Assembly (NCBI GenBank): GCA_964344725.1
Contig: CAYFOI010000021.1
Span: forward strand, 1-25,037
From: CG2-30-44-17 sp964344725
GTDB taxonomy: Bacteria; Patescibacteriota; Gracilibacteria; UBA1369; UBA12470
Direction: 5' to 3'
Length of the DNA: 25,037 nt
Below, one piece after another: positions 7,380 to 14,086 of the stretch (within the stretch, counting starts at the first letter, position 1; each line of letters starts with the position of its first letter). A program made the translations under genes and the position numbers. Below the pieces are notes generated by a model. The model ran no database searches. It was given only the letters and a program-made list of their open reading frames with translations, and was not told where the DNA came from.

Positions 7380-8273
7380 TTACCAGTTGTAGGAGTTGTA
7401 GATCCAGTCGAGCATAAGTTTCGTTTCGCCGAATCTGTCGTTTGAGCCGAGAATTACAGTGAGGATTTCGTGGCCTTGTTCGTTTTCTGCGACTGTGATT
7501 AAACATTCGCCTGCGCCGTAAGTTTTACCTGTTTTGAGGCCTTTTACGTTGAGGTATGAGCCGAGGAGTTCGTTGGTTGATGTGAGGTTGTGAGTTGGGT
7601 AGCCGTCAGCTCCTGTTATTGTTGCGGATGATAAGCTTGTTATTTCTCGGATGAAATCGTTTTTGAGTAAATACATGCTTAGGAATGCTAAGTCTCCTGC
7701 TGACGAGTAGCCTTGATCGTCCAATCCTGATGCGCTTGTGAAGTATGTTTCATTTAATCCCAGCTGGCTAGCTTTTTGGTTCATTTTGTTTACGAAGTTT
7801 TCTTCGCTACCTGCGTTAAATTCGGCTAAGGCTACGGCACAGTCGTTGCCAGATTGGATGAGTAGTCCATATAGCAAGGCTTCGATTGTGATGGTTTCTC
7901 CTTGTCCTAGCCAGATTTGCGAGCCTTCGGTTACAGCGGCGTTGTAGCTGACTGTTACGACTGAATCCATATCTTCTTCTTCTAGAATTATATAGGCTGT
8001 CATTAGCTTGGTTAGGCTGGCGATTGCAAGTTTGTCGTGCTCGTTTTTTGTATAAAGGATCGTGTTAGAAGTAAGGTCCATTGAGTAAGCTGCATCTGCG
8101 TAGACTACAGGTTCGATTTTGCCGGTTTTCAAAGTAGGGATTGAGCTTATTTCAATAAGTTCGCCTAGATCAAATTCGTCTTCTTCGATGACAACAGGTG
8201 GCTCTTCGATTAGTTCGAATGAGTTTGTTTGGAGGGAACCTAGTAGTAGTAATGAGAGCAGGGCGCGGAGCAT
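7380..8273 (-). CDS. D-alanyl-D-alanine carboxypeptidase (peptidase S11)
   Basis: A 297-aa secreted penicillin-binding protein of the DacA/PBP5 type. It trims the terminal D-Ala from peptidoglycan pentapeptides. All three active-site motifs are present: SLTK (86-89, nucleophile Ser86), SGN (141-143) and KTG (247-249). The N-terminus LRALLSLLLLGSL is a signal peptide or anchor, followed by an acidic linker (EEDEFDLGELIE). The usual C-terminal beta domain and amphipathic anchor of PBP5 are missing, as in other short S11 enzymes, so membrane attachment may rely on an uncleaved N-terminus. It sits directly upstream of mraY, with heptamer repeats on both sides. Confidence 0.94.
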   Translation of the reverse strand: MLRALLSLLLLGSLQTNSFELIEEPPVVIEEDEFDLGELIEISSIPTLKTGKIEPVVYADAAYSMDLTSNTILYTKNEHDKLAIASLTKLMTAYIILEEEDMDSVVTVSYNAAVTEGSQIWLGQGETITIEALLYGLLIQSGNDCAVALAEFNAGSEENFVNKMNQKASQLGLNETYFTSASGLDDQGYSSAGDLAFLSMYLLKNDFIREITSLSSATITGADGYPTHNLTSTNELLGSYLNVKGLKTGKTYGAGECLITVAENEQGHEILTVILGSNDRFGETKLMLDWIYNSYNW

Positions 8274-8331
8274 GGGGTAGTTGTAGTTGGTAGTGGTAGT
8301 ACGTAATCCGTAGTACGTAGTGTGTAGTTAT
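8274..8331. repeat. Degenerate heptamer repeat array
   Basis: About eight tandem 6-7-bp units: GTAGTT, GTAGTTG, GTAGTG, GTAGTAC, GTAATCC, GTAGTAC, GTAGTGT, GTAGTTA. The units GTAATCC, GTAGTAC and GTAGTGT recur in the arrays around the four-helix-bundle gene (13122-13659). It fills most of the gap upstream of the carboxypeptidase start. Confidence 0.7.
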
Positions 8332-8334
8332 GGA

Positions 8335-8351
8335 GTTTCGCTTCGCGAAAC
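8335..8351. repeat. Perfect hairpin after the pseudouridine synthase gene
   Basis: GTTTCGC-TTC-GCGAAAC gives a 7-bp stem with a 3-nt loop just past the stop codon of the minus-strand gene. No T-tract follows on either strand, so it is a weak terminator candidate. Two more perfect palindromes lie at 8364-8379 and 8389-8403 within the 3' end of the gene. Confidence 0.5.
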
Positions 8352-8357
8352 GGTTAC

Positions 8358-9134
8358 TTATATTGCGCTCTTGCGAGCGCTTTGGCCTGTGTCCCGCGGC
8401 GGGACGGCTTGAAGCACGGATTCTATTTCTTTCTCTGTTAAGTGGCGGAATTCGCCTTTTTTAAGCTGGCCTAGTCTTATTGGGCCGATTTGTATTCTGC
8501 GTAAGTATACCACGGGGTGGTCTAAGAGCTTAAAAACTTCTCTGATTTGGCGTTTTCTACCTTCGGATAGTGTTATTTCAAGCTTGGTAAAGTCTTTGTT
8601 GGATACGATTACCGTGTATGGCATTGGGTTTAAGGTGTAGTCTTCGAGTTTTAATTTGCCTGACGTGAGTTCTCTCAGTTTTTCTTCTGGTATATTGCCT
8701 TTTACTGTGACTTTGTAAGTTTTTTTGTGTGGGAATTTCGGGTGGGTTAGATGGTTTATGAATTTACCGTCTGTTGATAGGATTAGTAGGCCTTCGGAAT
8801 TCATGTCTAGGCGTCCGGCTGGTTTTGCGGATCGCAGATCTTGTGGGAGTAGATCCAGGACTGTTTTCCGATCGTGTGTGTCTTGTGTTGTAGATACGTA
8901 TCCTTCAGGTTTGTTTATTGCGATATAGAGATCTTTTTGATTTTTTATTAAAGTACCTTCGACTTCGATCCGGTCGTTTCCTGATGCTTTTTGGCCGATT
9001 TCTGCTTTTTCTCCATTAACAAAAACTTTTCCATTTTTGATGAGTTCTTCGGCTTTGCGTCTCGAACAGTATCCTGAGTTTGCGATGATTTTTTGGACTC
9101 TATTCTGCGACCCAGTAGTAGAATCTTTCGTCAT
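8358..9134 (-). CDS. RsuA/RluB-family rRNA pseudouridine synthase
   Basis: A 258-aa RNA-modifying enzyme that isomerises uridine to pseudouridine in rRNA. Residues 12-58 are an S4 RNA-binding domain (VQKIIANSGYCSRRKAEELI). The catalytic domain follows, with AGRLDMNSEGLL (106-117, catalytic Asp110) and the EGRKRQIREVF motif. Size and motifs fit the RluB/RsuA group; whether the target is 23S (RluB, RluE/F) or 16S (RsuA) rRNA cannot be told. Its start overlaps the end of the LCP gene by 35 nt, which suggests translational coupling. The last ~16 residues (VPPRDTGQSARKSAI) are encoded by a palindrome-rich stretch and look like an added tail. Confidence 0.93.
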   Translation of the reverse strand: MTKDSTTGSQNRVQKIIANSGYCSRRKAEELIKNGKVFVNGEKAEIGQKASGNDRIEVEGTLIKNQKDLYIAINKPEGYVSTTQDTHDRKTVLDLLPQDLRSAKPAGRLDMNSEGLLILSTDGKFINHLTHPKFPHKKTYKVTVKGNIPEEKLRELTSGKLKLEDYTLNPMPYTVIVSNKDFTKLEITLSEGRKRQIREVFKLLDHPVVYLRRIQIGPIRLGQLKKGEFRHLTEKEIESVLQAVPPRDTGQSARKSAI

Positions 9135-10578
9135 AATTTTCTTCGTAGTAAGGTATGAAATCTGTTCCTATCTCTATCAATATGTCAGCTTCTGTTTCCC
9201 AGTTTATAGGCAGATATTCTTCTGGTATTTCGGTTGCTACTACTGCTCCTGGAAGCATCTCTTGAAGGTAGTCGATTGTCTTTTGATCTTCGGTGCTTGT
9301 TAGGTTGAAAATTGTGGTTTGAGTTTCTCCGATCCTTGCTGCATTGCCGTATCTTACTATGTTAAATCCGTATCTTTCCAAATAAAGCATGGTGTCTGTT
9401 GCTAGACCTTCATATCCAGCCGAATTTACGACTTGCAATGGGGTTTCTGTTTCGAACAAGCTTGTATCGTATAGGAATAAATCTGTGAAATACTGCATCT
9501 CTGAATAATCTCCTGAGCTTGGTAAAAATACCGCTGCGCCGTTAAACATTTCTCGTGGAGGAGCGTAGAGGAATCCTGCTGTTTCCCAAGGAGTGTCGTT
9601 GAATACTTGTGAATACATTGAATCTCCTGAGAAGTTGTCAGCGAGTTTTCCAAGGTGTGCGATCTCTGTGAAGCTTAAGTTTGTTACGAAGTTGTCAGAT
9701 ATAGCTTCGTATAGTGATTTTAGCTTGGTAGGGCTTCCTAAGACACCTAATGAAAAGGTTTTGTCCTTGATGGCGTTTAGGATCTCTTGTTGTCTTAGGG
9801 CTCGGTCAAAATCTGACGTTGTATGGCGGCTGCGAGCATATTTGAGTGCGTCTTCGCCGTCTAAATGGTTTTCACCAGCGGGGAGAGAAAAGGTCTCAAA
9901 ATAAGTCGTTCCTTCTATTGGATACGCATTATCGTAGAAGCTTTCTTCCAGATAGATGTCGACTCCTCCAATTGCATCTATTACTTCTACGAATCCGTTG
10001 AAATCTATAAGTGCGTAGTAGTGAATGTCGATTCCCAAAATATCTCCTACTTTGTCTGCGGTGTCTTCTAGGGCAAGCTCTTGCGCTTGAGCTTCGGGGT
10101 AGTCGTCATTTTCGTAGTCTAGTTTTGAAAGTTCGTAATATCTATTGATGCGATCTCCATATGTTCCTTCGTCGTTATACTCTATATATAGATCGCGTGG
10201 GATTGAAAGCATTGGGACTAAATTACTGTCTTCGTCCAACGATGCAACTATGATTGAATCTGTTAGGTCGCCTCCGTCGTGGTCTTCCCCGCCAATTCCT
10301 AAAAGGAGGAAGTTGGTGTGACCGTCTTCGTCTGTTTCGAGAGGGCTGCTTACGACAGATAGTAGTACATTTTTAATTGAGAGACCTGAAGATAAATCAG
10401 AAATTATTGAGTTAACTTTTGCTGCTGCTTTATAAACTCCGAAAACTGCAACACAAAGTATTATGATTAATATTGCGTGTGTTTTTAAGAAGGAGAGTAT
10501 CCCGTTTCCAAGTTTCTTGGATGTCTCTTTCCTTTTTACCGCTTTGTCTGAGCGTATTTTTTTGGTTTTGAAGGTCAT
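9100..10578 (-). CDS. LytR-CpsA-Psr (LCP) family cell-wall glycopolymer ligase
   Basis: A 492-aa type II membrane protein. LCP enzymes move lipid-linked glycopolymers onto peptidoglycan or other acceptors outside the cell. Features: a basic cytoplasmic N-terminus, a membrane segment at about 32-52 (HAILIIILCVAVFGVY), an LCP domain with LLLGIGGED, DSIIVASL, SIPRDLY, RINRYYEL and the Arg-rich KYARSRHTTSDFDRALRQQ, then a C-terminal LytR_C-type domain (LQVVNSAGYEGLA). I chose the ATG at 10578 (MTFKTKK) over the upstream start at 10656, because the extra 26 codons run through a short tandem repeat and do not look like protein. It is the first gene of the minus-strand cell-wall run. Confidence 0.92.
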   Translation of the reverse strand: MTFKTKKIRSDKAVKRKETSKKLGNGILSFLKTHAILIIILCVAVFGVYKAAAKVNSIISDLSSGLSIKNVLLSVVSSPLETDEDGHTNFLLLGIGGEDHDGGDLTDSIIVASLDEDSNLVPMLSIPRDLYIEYNDEGTYGDRINRYYELSKLDYENDDYPEAQAQELALEDTADKVGDILGIDIHYYALIDFNGFVEVIDAIGGVDIYLEESFYDNAYPIEGTTYFETFSLPAGENHLDGEDALKYARSRHTTSDFDRALRQQEILNAIKDKTFSLGVLGSPTKLKSLYEAISDNFVTNLSFTEIAHLGKLADNFSGDSMYSQVFNDTPWETAGFLYAPPREMFNGAAVFLPSSGDYSEMQYFTDLFLYDTSLFETETPLQVVNSAGYEGLATDTMLYLERYGFNIVRYGNAARIGETQTTIFNLTSTEDQKTIDYLQEMLPGAVVATEIPEEYLPINWETEADILIEIGTDFIPYYEENYDERFYYWVAE

Positions 10579-10584
10579 GTATTT

Positions 10585-10617
10585 AGCTTGTAGGTTGGTA
10601 GCTGGTAGCTTGTAGCA
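10585..10617. repeat. Degenerate heptamer repeat before the LCP gene
   Basis: Tandem units GTAGGTTG, GTAGCTG, GTAGCTT and GTAGCAG lie directly upstream of the chosen LCP start codon at 10578, in the 5' untranslated region of the minus-strand gene. The unit type resembles the arrays at 8274 and 20940. Confidence 0.65.
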
Positions 10618-10702
10618 GACGAGGGGTATTTTAGTATGGAGGGGCTTTGATGGCAAGGAGTGTGTTTTTTCATAAAAATTTAAGGTTGGTCTGGTAGTAC
10701 TC

Positions 10703-12169
10703 TTGGCAGTGAAGTCTTTTTCTCATTTTTATCTTTTTGTTTTTGGGTTTCTTGCGGGGATTTTTGTTGCAGAAGATTTTTTGGTGGGGATGGGTGGGGT
10801 CTCTTGGTTTCTCCTTGTTTGTGTTTTGCTAGTTTGGGTAGTTTGGAAGTTTAGGATTAAATCAATGATGTTTTTTATTGGGATTGTTTTTGGGGTGTGG
10901 CGTTTTCTTGTTAGTTTCCCGAGTTTGGAAGATCCTAGTTTTGTTAGTTTTTACAATGGGTATGAGGGGTTTTTGTTTCGAGGAGAAGTTGTGCGCGAGG
11001 TTGATCGTCGCGCTGATTGTCAGAATTTGGTTTTGGAGGTCGCGGAGCCTTTTGAAGGTCTTGTGCATGTGAAGGTTGGTCGTTATCCGGAATATGAGTA
11101 TGGTGATGTTCTGTCGGTTTATGGAAATCTTCAGGAGCCTGCGAGTTTTGAAGATTTTTCTTATAAAAATTATCTCTCGAGGTATGGGATTTATAGTGTG
11201 ATGTATTATCCAAGTGTGTCTTTGATTGAGAGTAGTGAGGGGAGCTTTTTTTGGGGGAAGATGTTTGAATTCAAGGGTTATTTTGAGGGGGTTTTGAATG
11301 AAATTTTCCCCGAACCGTCGTCGAGTTTGGCGGCTGGATTATTGCTGGGGTCTAGGCGGGGGATTCCAGACAAAATTCAGGAGTATTTTCGGATCACGGG
11401 TCTTTCGCATATTGTTGCGATTTCTGGTTATAATATTACGATTGTGATCGCTTTTGTGGGGGCGCTTCTTTCGTTTTTGCCGAAGCGGAAGCAGATAGTT
11501 TTTGCTTGTGTGTTTGTGGTGCTTTTTACTGTGTTTGTGGGTGCGTCTGCGGCTGTTGTGAGAGCTTCGATTATGGGACTGATTGGGCTCCTGGCGATTT
11601 GGTTTGGGCGTAAGGCTTTTGTGGCACAGTCGATGCTTATGGCTGCGTTTTTGATGAATTTTATTAATCCAAAAATTCTTGTTTATGATATTGGTTTTCA
11701 GCTTTCTTTTGCTGCTACGTTGGGACTTATCTATGTATCGCCTTTGTTGGAGAGTTTTGTTGAGCGCAAGTTCCCGTGGTTTTATAGGATGATTCCGGAA
11801 GGGTTCTGTGTTCGTGAGTCGCTTTTTCTTACTGTGAGTGCGCAGGTGACTGCGTTGCCTATTATTTTGCTTAATTTTGAGCAGTTGTCTGTGGTTTCTC
11901 CTATTGCGAATATGTTTGTAGCTGTTTTGATTCCTTGGGCGATGTTGCTTTCTTTTGGGTCGGCTATTTTTTATATGGTGGGTTTGAAATTTTTGGGATT
12001 GTTGATTGGTTACGTGGGGTGGTTTTTTCTTGAAGCGATTGTTTATATTGCAGAAAAATGCTCGCAGATTCCTTTTGCATCTGTTGAAATGTCTTTTCTG
12101 GAAACTTGGGGAGCTTGTTTGTATTTCGTTTTGCTCTTTTGGTTTCTTAAATCTCGTATACCCAAATAG
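10703..12169 (+). CDS. comEC: ComEC/Rec2-type DNA uptake channel
   Basis: A 488-aa polytopic membrane protein. ComEC carries single-stranded DNA across the membrane in natural transformation. Two membrane helices at about 5-60 precede an extracellular OB-type domain (DUF4131-like, about 85-165: FRGEVVREVDRRADCQNL, YGDVLSVYGNLQEP). The Competence core begins around 205 and carries GLLLGSRRGIP, the diagnostic HIVAISGYNITIV, and about eight further helices. The C-terminal metallo-beta-lactamase nuclease domain of long ComEC proteins is absent. The start is TTG at 10703, or GTG at 10709; no strong Shine-Dalgarno site decides. Its 3' end overlaps the convergent methyltransferase gene by 23 bp. Confidence 0.92.
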   Translation: MAVKSFSHFYLFVFGFLAGIFVAEDFLVGMGGVSWFLLVCVLLVWVVWKFRIKSMMFFIGIVFGVWRFLVSFPSLEDPSFVSFYNGYEGFLFRGEVVREVDRRADCQNLVLEVAEPFEGLVHVKVGRYPEYEYGDVLSVYGNLQEPASFEDFSYKNYLSRYGIYSVMYYPSVSLIESSEGSFFWGKMFEFKGYFEGVLNEIFPEPSSSLAAGLLLGSRRGIPDKIQEYFRITGLSHIVAISGYNITIVIAFVGALLSFLPKRKQIVFACVFVVLFTVFVGASAAVVRASIMGLIGLLAIWFGRKAFVAQSMLMAAFLMNFINPKILVYDIGFQLSFAATLGLIYVSPLLESFVERKFPWFYRMIPEGFCVRESLFLTVSAQVTALPIILLNFEQLSVVSPIANMFVAVLIPWAMLLSFGSAIFYMVGLKFLGLLIGYVGWFFLEAIVYIAEKCSQIPFASVEMSFLETWGACLYFVLLFWFLKSRIPK

Positions 12170-12671
12170 GGGAGTAGTTTTTCTTCTCTACCTTTTTCTC
12201 GTGGTGAATTAGATTGAGATCTGGGATTTGGAATGCGTATGAGACTATGCGAGTTCCTTTTTTAAGTTTGCTGAGTTTCTTTTGGAATTTCTTCAAAGTC
12301 TCTGGCATTAAGTAGCACACGATTACATCTGCGTCGGAGATGTCTTGTTTGTAAAAATTCCTAAATTTGATTTTTGCTTTTGATCTCCAAAAAGGCTGAG
12401 AAATTTTTGCCCAAAACCAAATAGGGGGCGAGAGCTCGAATCCTATTGCTTTTGCATTGTGTTCGCGCGCAGCTAAATGTACTAGTCTTCCGTCGCCGCA
12501 GCCTAGGTCGTAGACCTTGTCGCCGGATTTTACTTTGGCTAGTTCTAACATTTTGCGTACTCGTGGCAAAGGCGTTGGTACAAACGGAGCGCCCAAAAGT
12601 GCATATATAGTAGGTATTACTAATATCAGGAAGGCAGCTAGTTCTATCGGAGACATTGTTGGGATTTGCAT
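12147..12671 (-). CDS. Membrane-anchored FAM173-like SAM methyltransferase
   Basis: A 174-aa class I methyltransferase. An N-terminal hydrophobic segment (about 7-23, ELAAFLILVIPTIYALL) is followed by the PFVPTP motif, then motif I VYDLGCGDGRLVHLAA, the acidic end of beta 2 (GFELSP) and DADVIVCYLMPE. The order of one membrane helix, P-x-VPTP and YDLGxGDGR matches the FAM173 (ATPSC-KMT/ANT-KMT) group, whose mitochondrial members methylate lysines of membrane proteins. The bacterial substrate is unknown. The frame extends upstream to a TTG at 12725, but ATG 12671 is preferred because a good promoter lies between. Another small membrane methyltransferase family remains possible. Confidence 0.78.
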   Translation of the reverse strand: MQIPTMSPIELAAFLILVIPTIYALLGAPFVPTPLPRVRKMLELAKVKSGDKVYDLGCGDGRLVHLAAREHNAKAIGFELSPPIWFWAKISQPFWRSKAKIKFRNFYKQDISDADVIVCYLMPETLKKFQKKLSKLKKGTRIVSYAFQIPDLNLIHHEKKVEKKNYSPIWVYEI

Positions 12672-12685
12672 AGTATATATTAGTT

Positions 12686-12715
12686 TTGGTACTATTAAGT
12701 ATAGTTCCTTATAAA
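12686..12715 (+). promoter_or_regulatory. Promoter of the 12733 membrane protein
   Basis: TTGGTA (12686-12691) and TATAAA (12710-12715) are 18 bp apart and end 17 bases before the ATG. It overlaps the divergent promoter at 12698-12725, so the two genes may compete for polymerase. Confidence 0.4.
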
Positions 12716-12725
12716 AAATAACCAA
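12698..12725 (-). promoter_or_regulatory. Promoter of the methyltransferase gene
   Basis: On the minus strand, TTGGTT (12725-12720) and TATACT (12703-12698) are 16 bp apart. They lie about 27 bases before the ATG at 12671, which supports that start. Confidence 0.45.
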
Positions 12726-12732
12726 AACAAAA

Positions 12733-13122
12733 ATGTTATTTCGAAAAGCTAAAAAATTAGATTGGCAGCATATAGCTCTTATCAGTGTTATTTGTGCTGC
12801 AATCTCTCTTCTTGTTCTGGCTGCTATGACTGTTTTTCCAGGCTATTTGCTAGAATTTGTTTATACTAAGGGCTTAGTTTCTTTGTATTCGTGGGTCACT
12901 ATGGTTATGTTTGTACTGGGGATATCGGCGCAGCTTCTAGTTATTTTTGGCCCTCCTTTTTACTACACTTACAAGATGAAGAAGATTGAGTATGGTATGA
13001 AAATTCTCTTCTCTTCTCTTGTGATGATTTTGCTTTTGACTCTTATCGTAGTTGCAGTTACTTACGGTCTTGCGGAAGCAGGAATGATTGAGACTATGAA
13101 TTATGAGGAATTGTTGTATTAG
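12733..13122 (+). CDS. Small membrane protein of unknown function
   Basis: A 129-aa protein with three predicted membrane helices (about 15-37, 52-75 and 90-112), a basic N-terminus (FRKAKKLDW) and a KMKKIEYGMK loop that should be cytoplasmic. No enzyme motif is visible and I recognise no family. It is divergent from the methyltransferase gene with overlapping promoters. The stop codon runs directly into a heptamer repeat array. Confidence 0.7.
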   Translation: MLFRKAKKLDWQHIALISVICAAISLLVLAAMTVFPGYLLEFVYTKGLVSLYSWVTMVMFVLGISAQLLVIFGPPFYYTYKMKKIEYGMKILFSSLVMILLLTLIVVAVTYGLAEAGMIETMNYEELLY

Positions 13123-13187
13123 TGAGTAGTACATAATCCGTAATCCGTAGTGTGTAGTGGAGTTGGTAGTTTGTAGTTAATAGTTAG
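13122..13187. repeat. Heptamer repeat array, left flank
   Basis: Units in order: AGTAGTAC, ATAATCC, GTAATCC, GTAGTGT, GTAGTGGA, GTTG, GTAGTTT, GTAGTTA, ATAGTTA. It begins inside the stop codon of the preceding gene and ends at the stop of the four-helix-bundle gene. It is in inverted orientation to the array at 13605-13659. Confidence 0.7.
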
Positions 13188-13558
13188 GAGTGATTGTGCT
13201 TGCGGATGGTGTTTATGATGGCTTTTGTTATTTTGATTATTTCTATGATGTCTTTTTTCAGGTTGCCTATGTCGTTGGTGTCTATATACCCTAATCTTTT
13301 TGCTATCATCAGCTGAGTTATTAGTTCGCCGGCTGATCCTTTGGCTATATTTATAAAGTAAGCTAATTCTTTTTTAGTTCTTCTGAGTAAGCCTTCAGCG
13401 ATATTAGAGGGTATTGATATTGCCGCTCTTTGCATTTGAGAAGTAATGCTGAATCTCTCTTCTCTTGGGAATTTTTTTGTGAGTTTGTATATCTCTAGAA
13501 CTAGATCACATCCTTTGATCCAAACGATAGATTCTTCTAATTGTTTTATATCTGTCAT
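13184..13558 (-). CDS. Four-helix-bundle protein (S23 / 23S rRNA intervening-sequence protein family)
   Basis: A 124-aa protein. It has the family pattern: an N-terminal helix with WIKGCDLVLEIYKLTKKFP, then FSITSQMQRAAISIPSNIAEG, then a helix with ELAYFINIAKGSAGELITQL, and a last helix with IIEIIKITKAII. Members are found in intervening sequences of 23S rRNA, as Avd in diversity-generating retroelements (where it binds the reverse transcriptase), and as free genes of unknown role in many bacteria. Nucleic-acid binding is likely from the family. Here it is neither in rRNA nor next to a reverse transcriptase. It lies between inverted heptamer arrays, and the upstream flank contains an inverted repeat TTAGCAC-TCTG-GTGTTAA (13569-13586), a possible operator. 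Confidence 0.9.
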   Translation of the reverse strand: MTDIKQLEESIVWIKGCDLVLEIYKLTKKFPREERFSITSQMQRAAISIPSNIAEGLLRRTKKELAYFINIAKGSAGELITQLMIAKRLGYIDTNDIGNLKKDIIEIIKITKAIINTIRKHNHS

Positions 13559-13604
13559 AGTTGTGACTTTAGCACTCTGGTGTTAAAAAAAGCTGAAAAA
13601 ACAT

Positions 13605-13659
13605 ATTACTACTTACTACGGATTACGGATTACGTACTATGTACTATGTTACTACTCAC
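13605..13659. repeat. Heptamer repeat array, right flank (inverted)
   Basis: Read on the minus strand the units are AGTAGTAAC, ATAGTAC, ATAGTAC, GTAATCC, GTAATCC, GTAGTAA, GTAGTAA. This mirrors the left flank at 13122-13187. Confidence 0.7.
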
Positions 13660-13686
13660 AAAAAAAGCCCCGGACTTGCCGGGGCT
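13660..13686 (-). terminator. Intrinsic terminator of the 13712 gene
   Basis: AGCCCCGG and CCGGGGCT form a perfect 8-bp stem (13666-13673/13679-13686) with a 5-nt loop. It is followed on the minus strand by a run of T (13666-13660). Confidence 0.85.
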
Positions 13687-13711
13687 ATGTTTTGTTGTTC
13701 TTGACTTTGAA

Positions 13712-13915
13712 CTATGCGTCTTTCTTTAGCATTGGAAGACCTGTTCTCTTGTTCTCAACAACTTTGTATCCTTCTGGCATCTCATCTAGCTCGTCTTTTC
13801 CTTTCTCTTCACGAGCGAAGTAATAGATTTGTTGCTTTCGCCCTCCGCGCAATGTGACAACTTTACCGTGAAGGTAATAAGTTTGTCCCTTGCTGTTTGT
13901 TACGCTGTAAGCCAT
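13712..13915 (-). CDS. Small conserved CPR-type protein
   Basis: A 67-aa basic, soluble protein (MAYSVTNSKGQTYYLHGK, QQIYYFAREEK, MPEGYKVVENKRTGLPML). I recall similar short proteins with the YYLH, IYYFARE and GYKVVENKRTGLP blocks in CPR genomes, where their function is unknown. Several aromatic and basic beta-strand-like stretches suggest a small beta fold, perhaps binding nucleic acid; this is inference. It is monocistronic, with its own promoter and a strong terminator, which suits an abundant small protein. Confidence 0.82.
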   Translation of the reverse strand: MAYSVTNSKGQTYYLHGKVVTLRGGRKQQIYYFAREEKGKDELDEMPEGYKVVENKRTGLPMLKKDA

Positions 13916-13948
13916 GGGGTTTTTGGGTTAGGAGTATTTTCGTAGAGA

Positions 13949-13978
13949 AGTATATATTTACAGGTTTGAGGAAGTAAA
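13949..13978 (-). promoter_or_regulatory. Promoter of the small conserved protein gene
   Basis: On the minus strand, TTTACT (13978-13973) and TATACT (13954-13949) are 18 bp apart, 33 bases before the ATG. The -35 overlaps one arm of an inverted repeat (AGTAAAG 13973-13979 / CTTTACT 13998-14004). Confidence 0.4.
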
Positions 13979-14031
13979 GCCCCTCGAGAATAGTCGACTT
14001 TACTAATTTTTGAGATGTTTCTTGGTTGATT

Positions 14032-14059
14032 TTGGCTTTTTTTTCTGTTTTTATAAGAT
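14032..14059 (+). promoter_or_regulatory. Promoter of the kinase/deaminase gene
   Basis: TTGGCT (14032-14037) and TAAGAT (14054-14059) are 16 bp apart, 27 bases upstream of the ATG at 14087. Confidence 0.45.
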
Positions 14060-14086
14060 CCGAGCATAATTTAACATCAAAATACA

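Larger units (their letters stand above)
13122..13659. mobile_element. Candidate four-helix-bundle gene element with inverted heptamer flanks
   Basis: A 538-bp block. GTGAGTAGTA at 13122-13131 is repeated in inverted orientation at 13650-13659. Inside each end, a 19-mer with two GTAATCC-type units (13133-13151, and inverted at 13615-13633) agrees at 18 positions. Between the flanks is a single minus-strand gene of the S23/IVP four-helix-bundle family. The symmetry suggests a discrete, possibly mobile or formerly mobile unit. No transposase and no clear target-site duplication are visible, so mobility is inference. Confidence 0.45.

Noticed and set aside
10579..10656. Longer N-terminus of the LCP protein
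   Set aside because: The extra codons are made of the heptamer repeat and have no protein-like character; ATG 10578 gives a normal LCP N-terminus.
13184..13558. Avd of a diversity-generating retroelement
   Set aside because: No reverse transcriptase, template repeat or variable repeat is present in the window.
13569..13586. CIRCE heat-shock operator upstream of the four-helix-bundle gene
   Set aside because: One half-site (GAGTGCTAA) fits, but the other half and the 9-bp spacing do not.
8274..13659. CRISPR array in the repetitive GTAGT regions
   Set aside because: Units are 7 bp, contiguous and degenerate, with no spacers and no cas genes.
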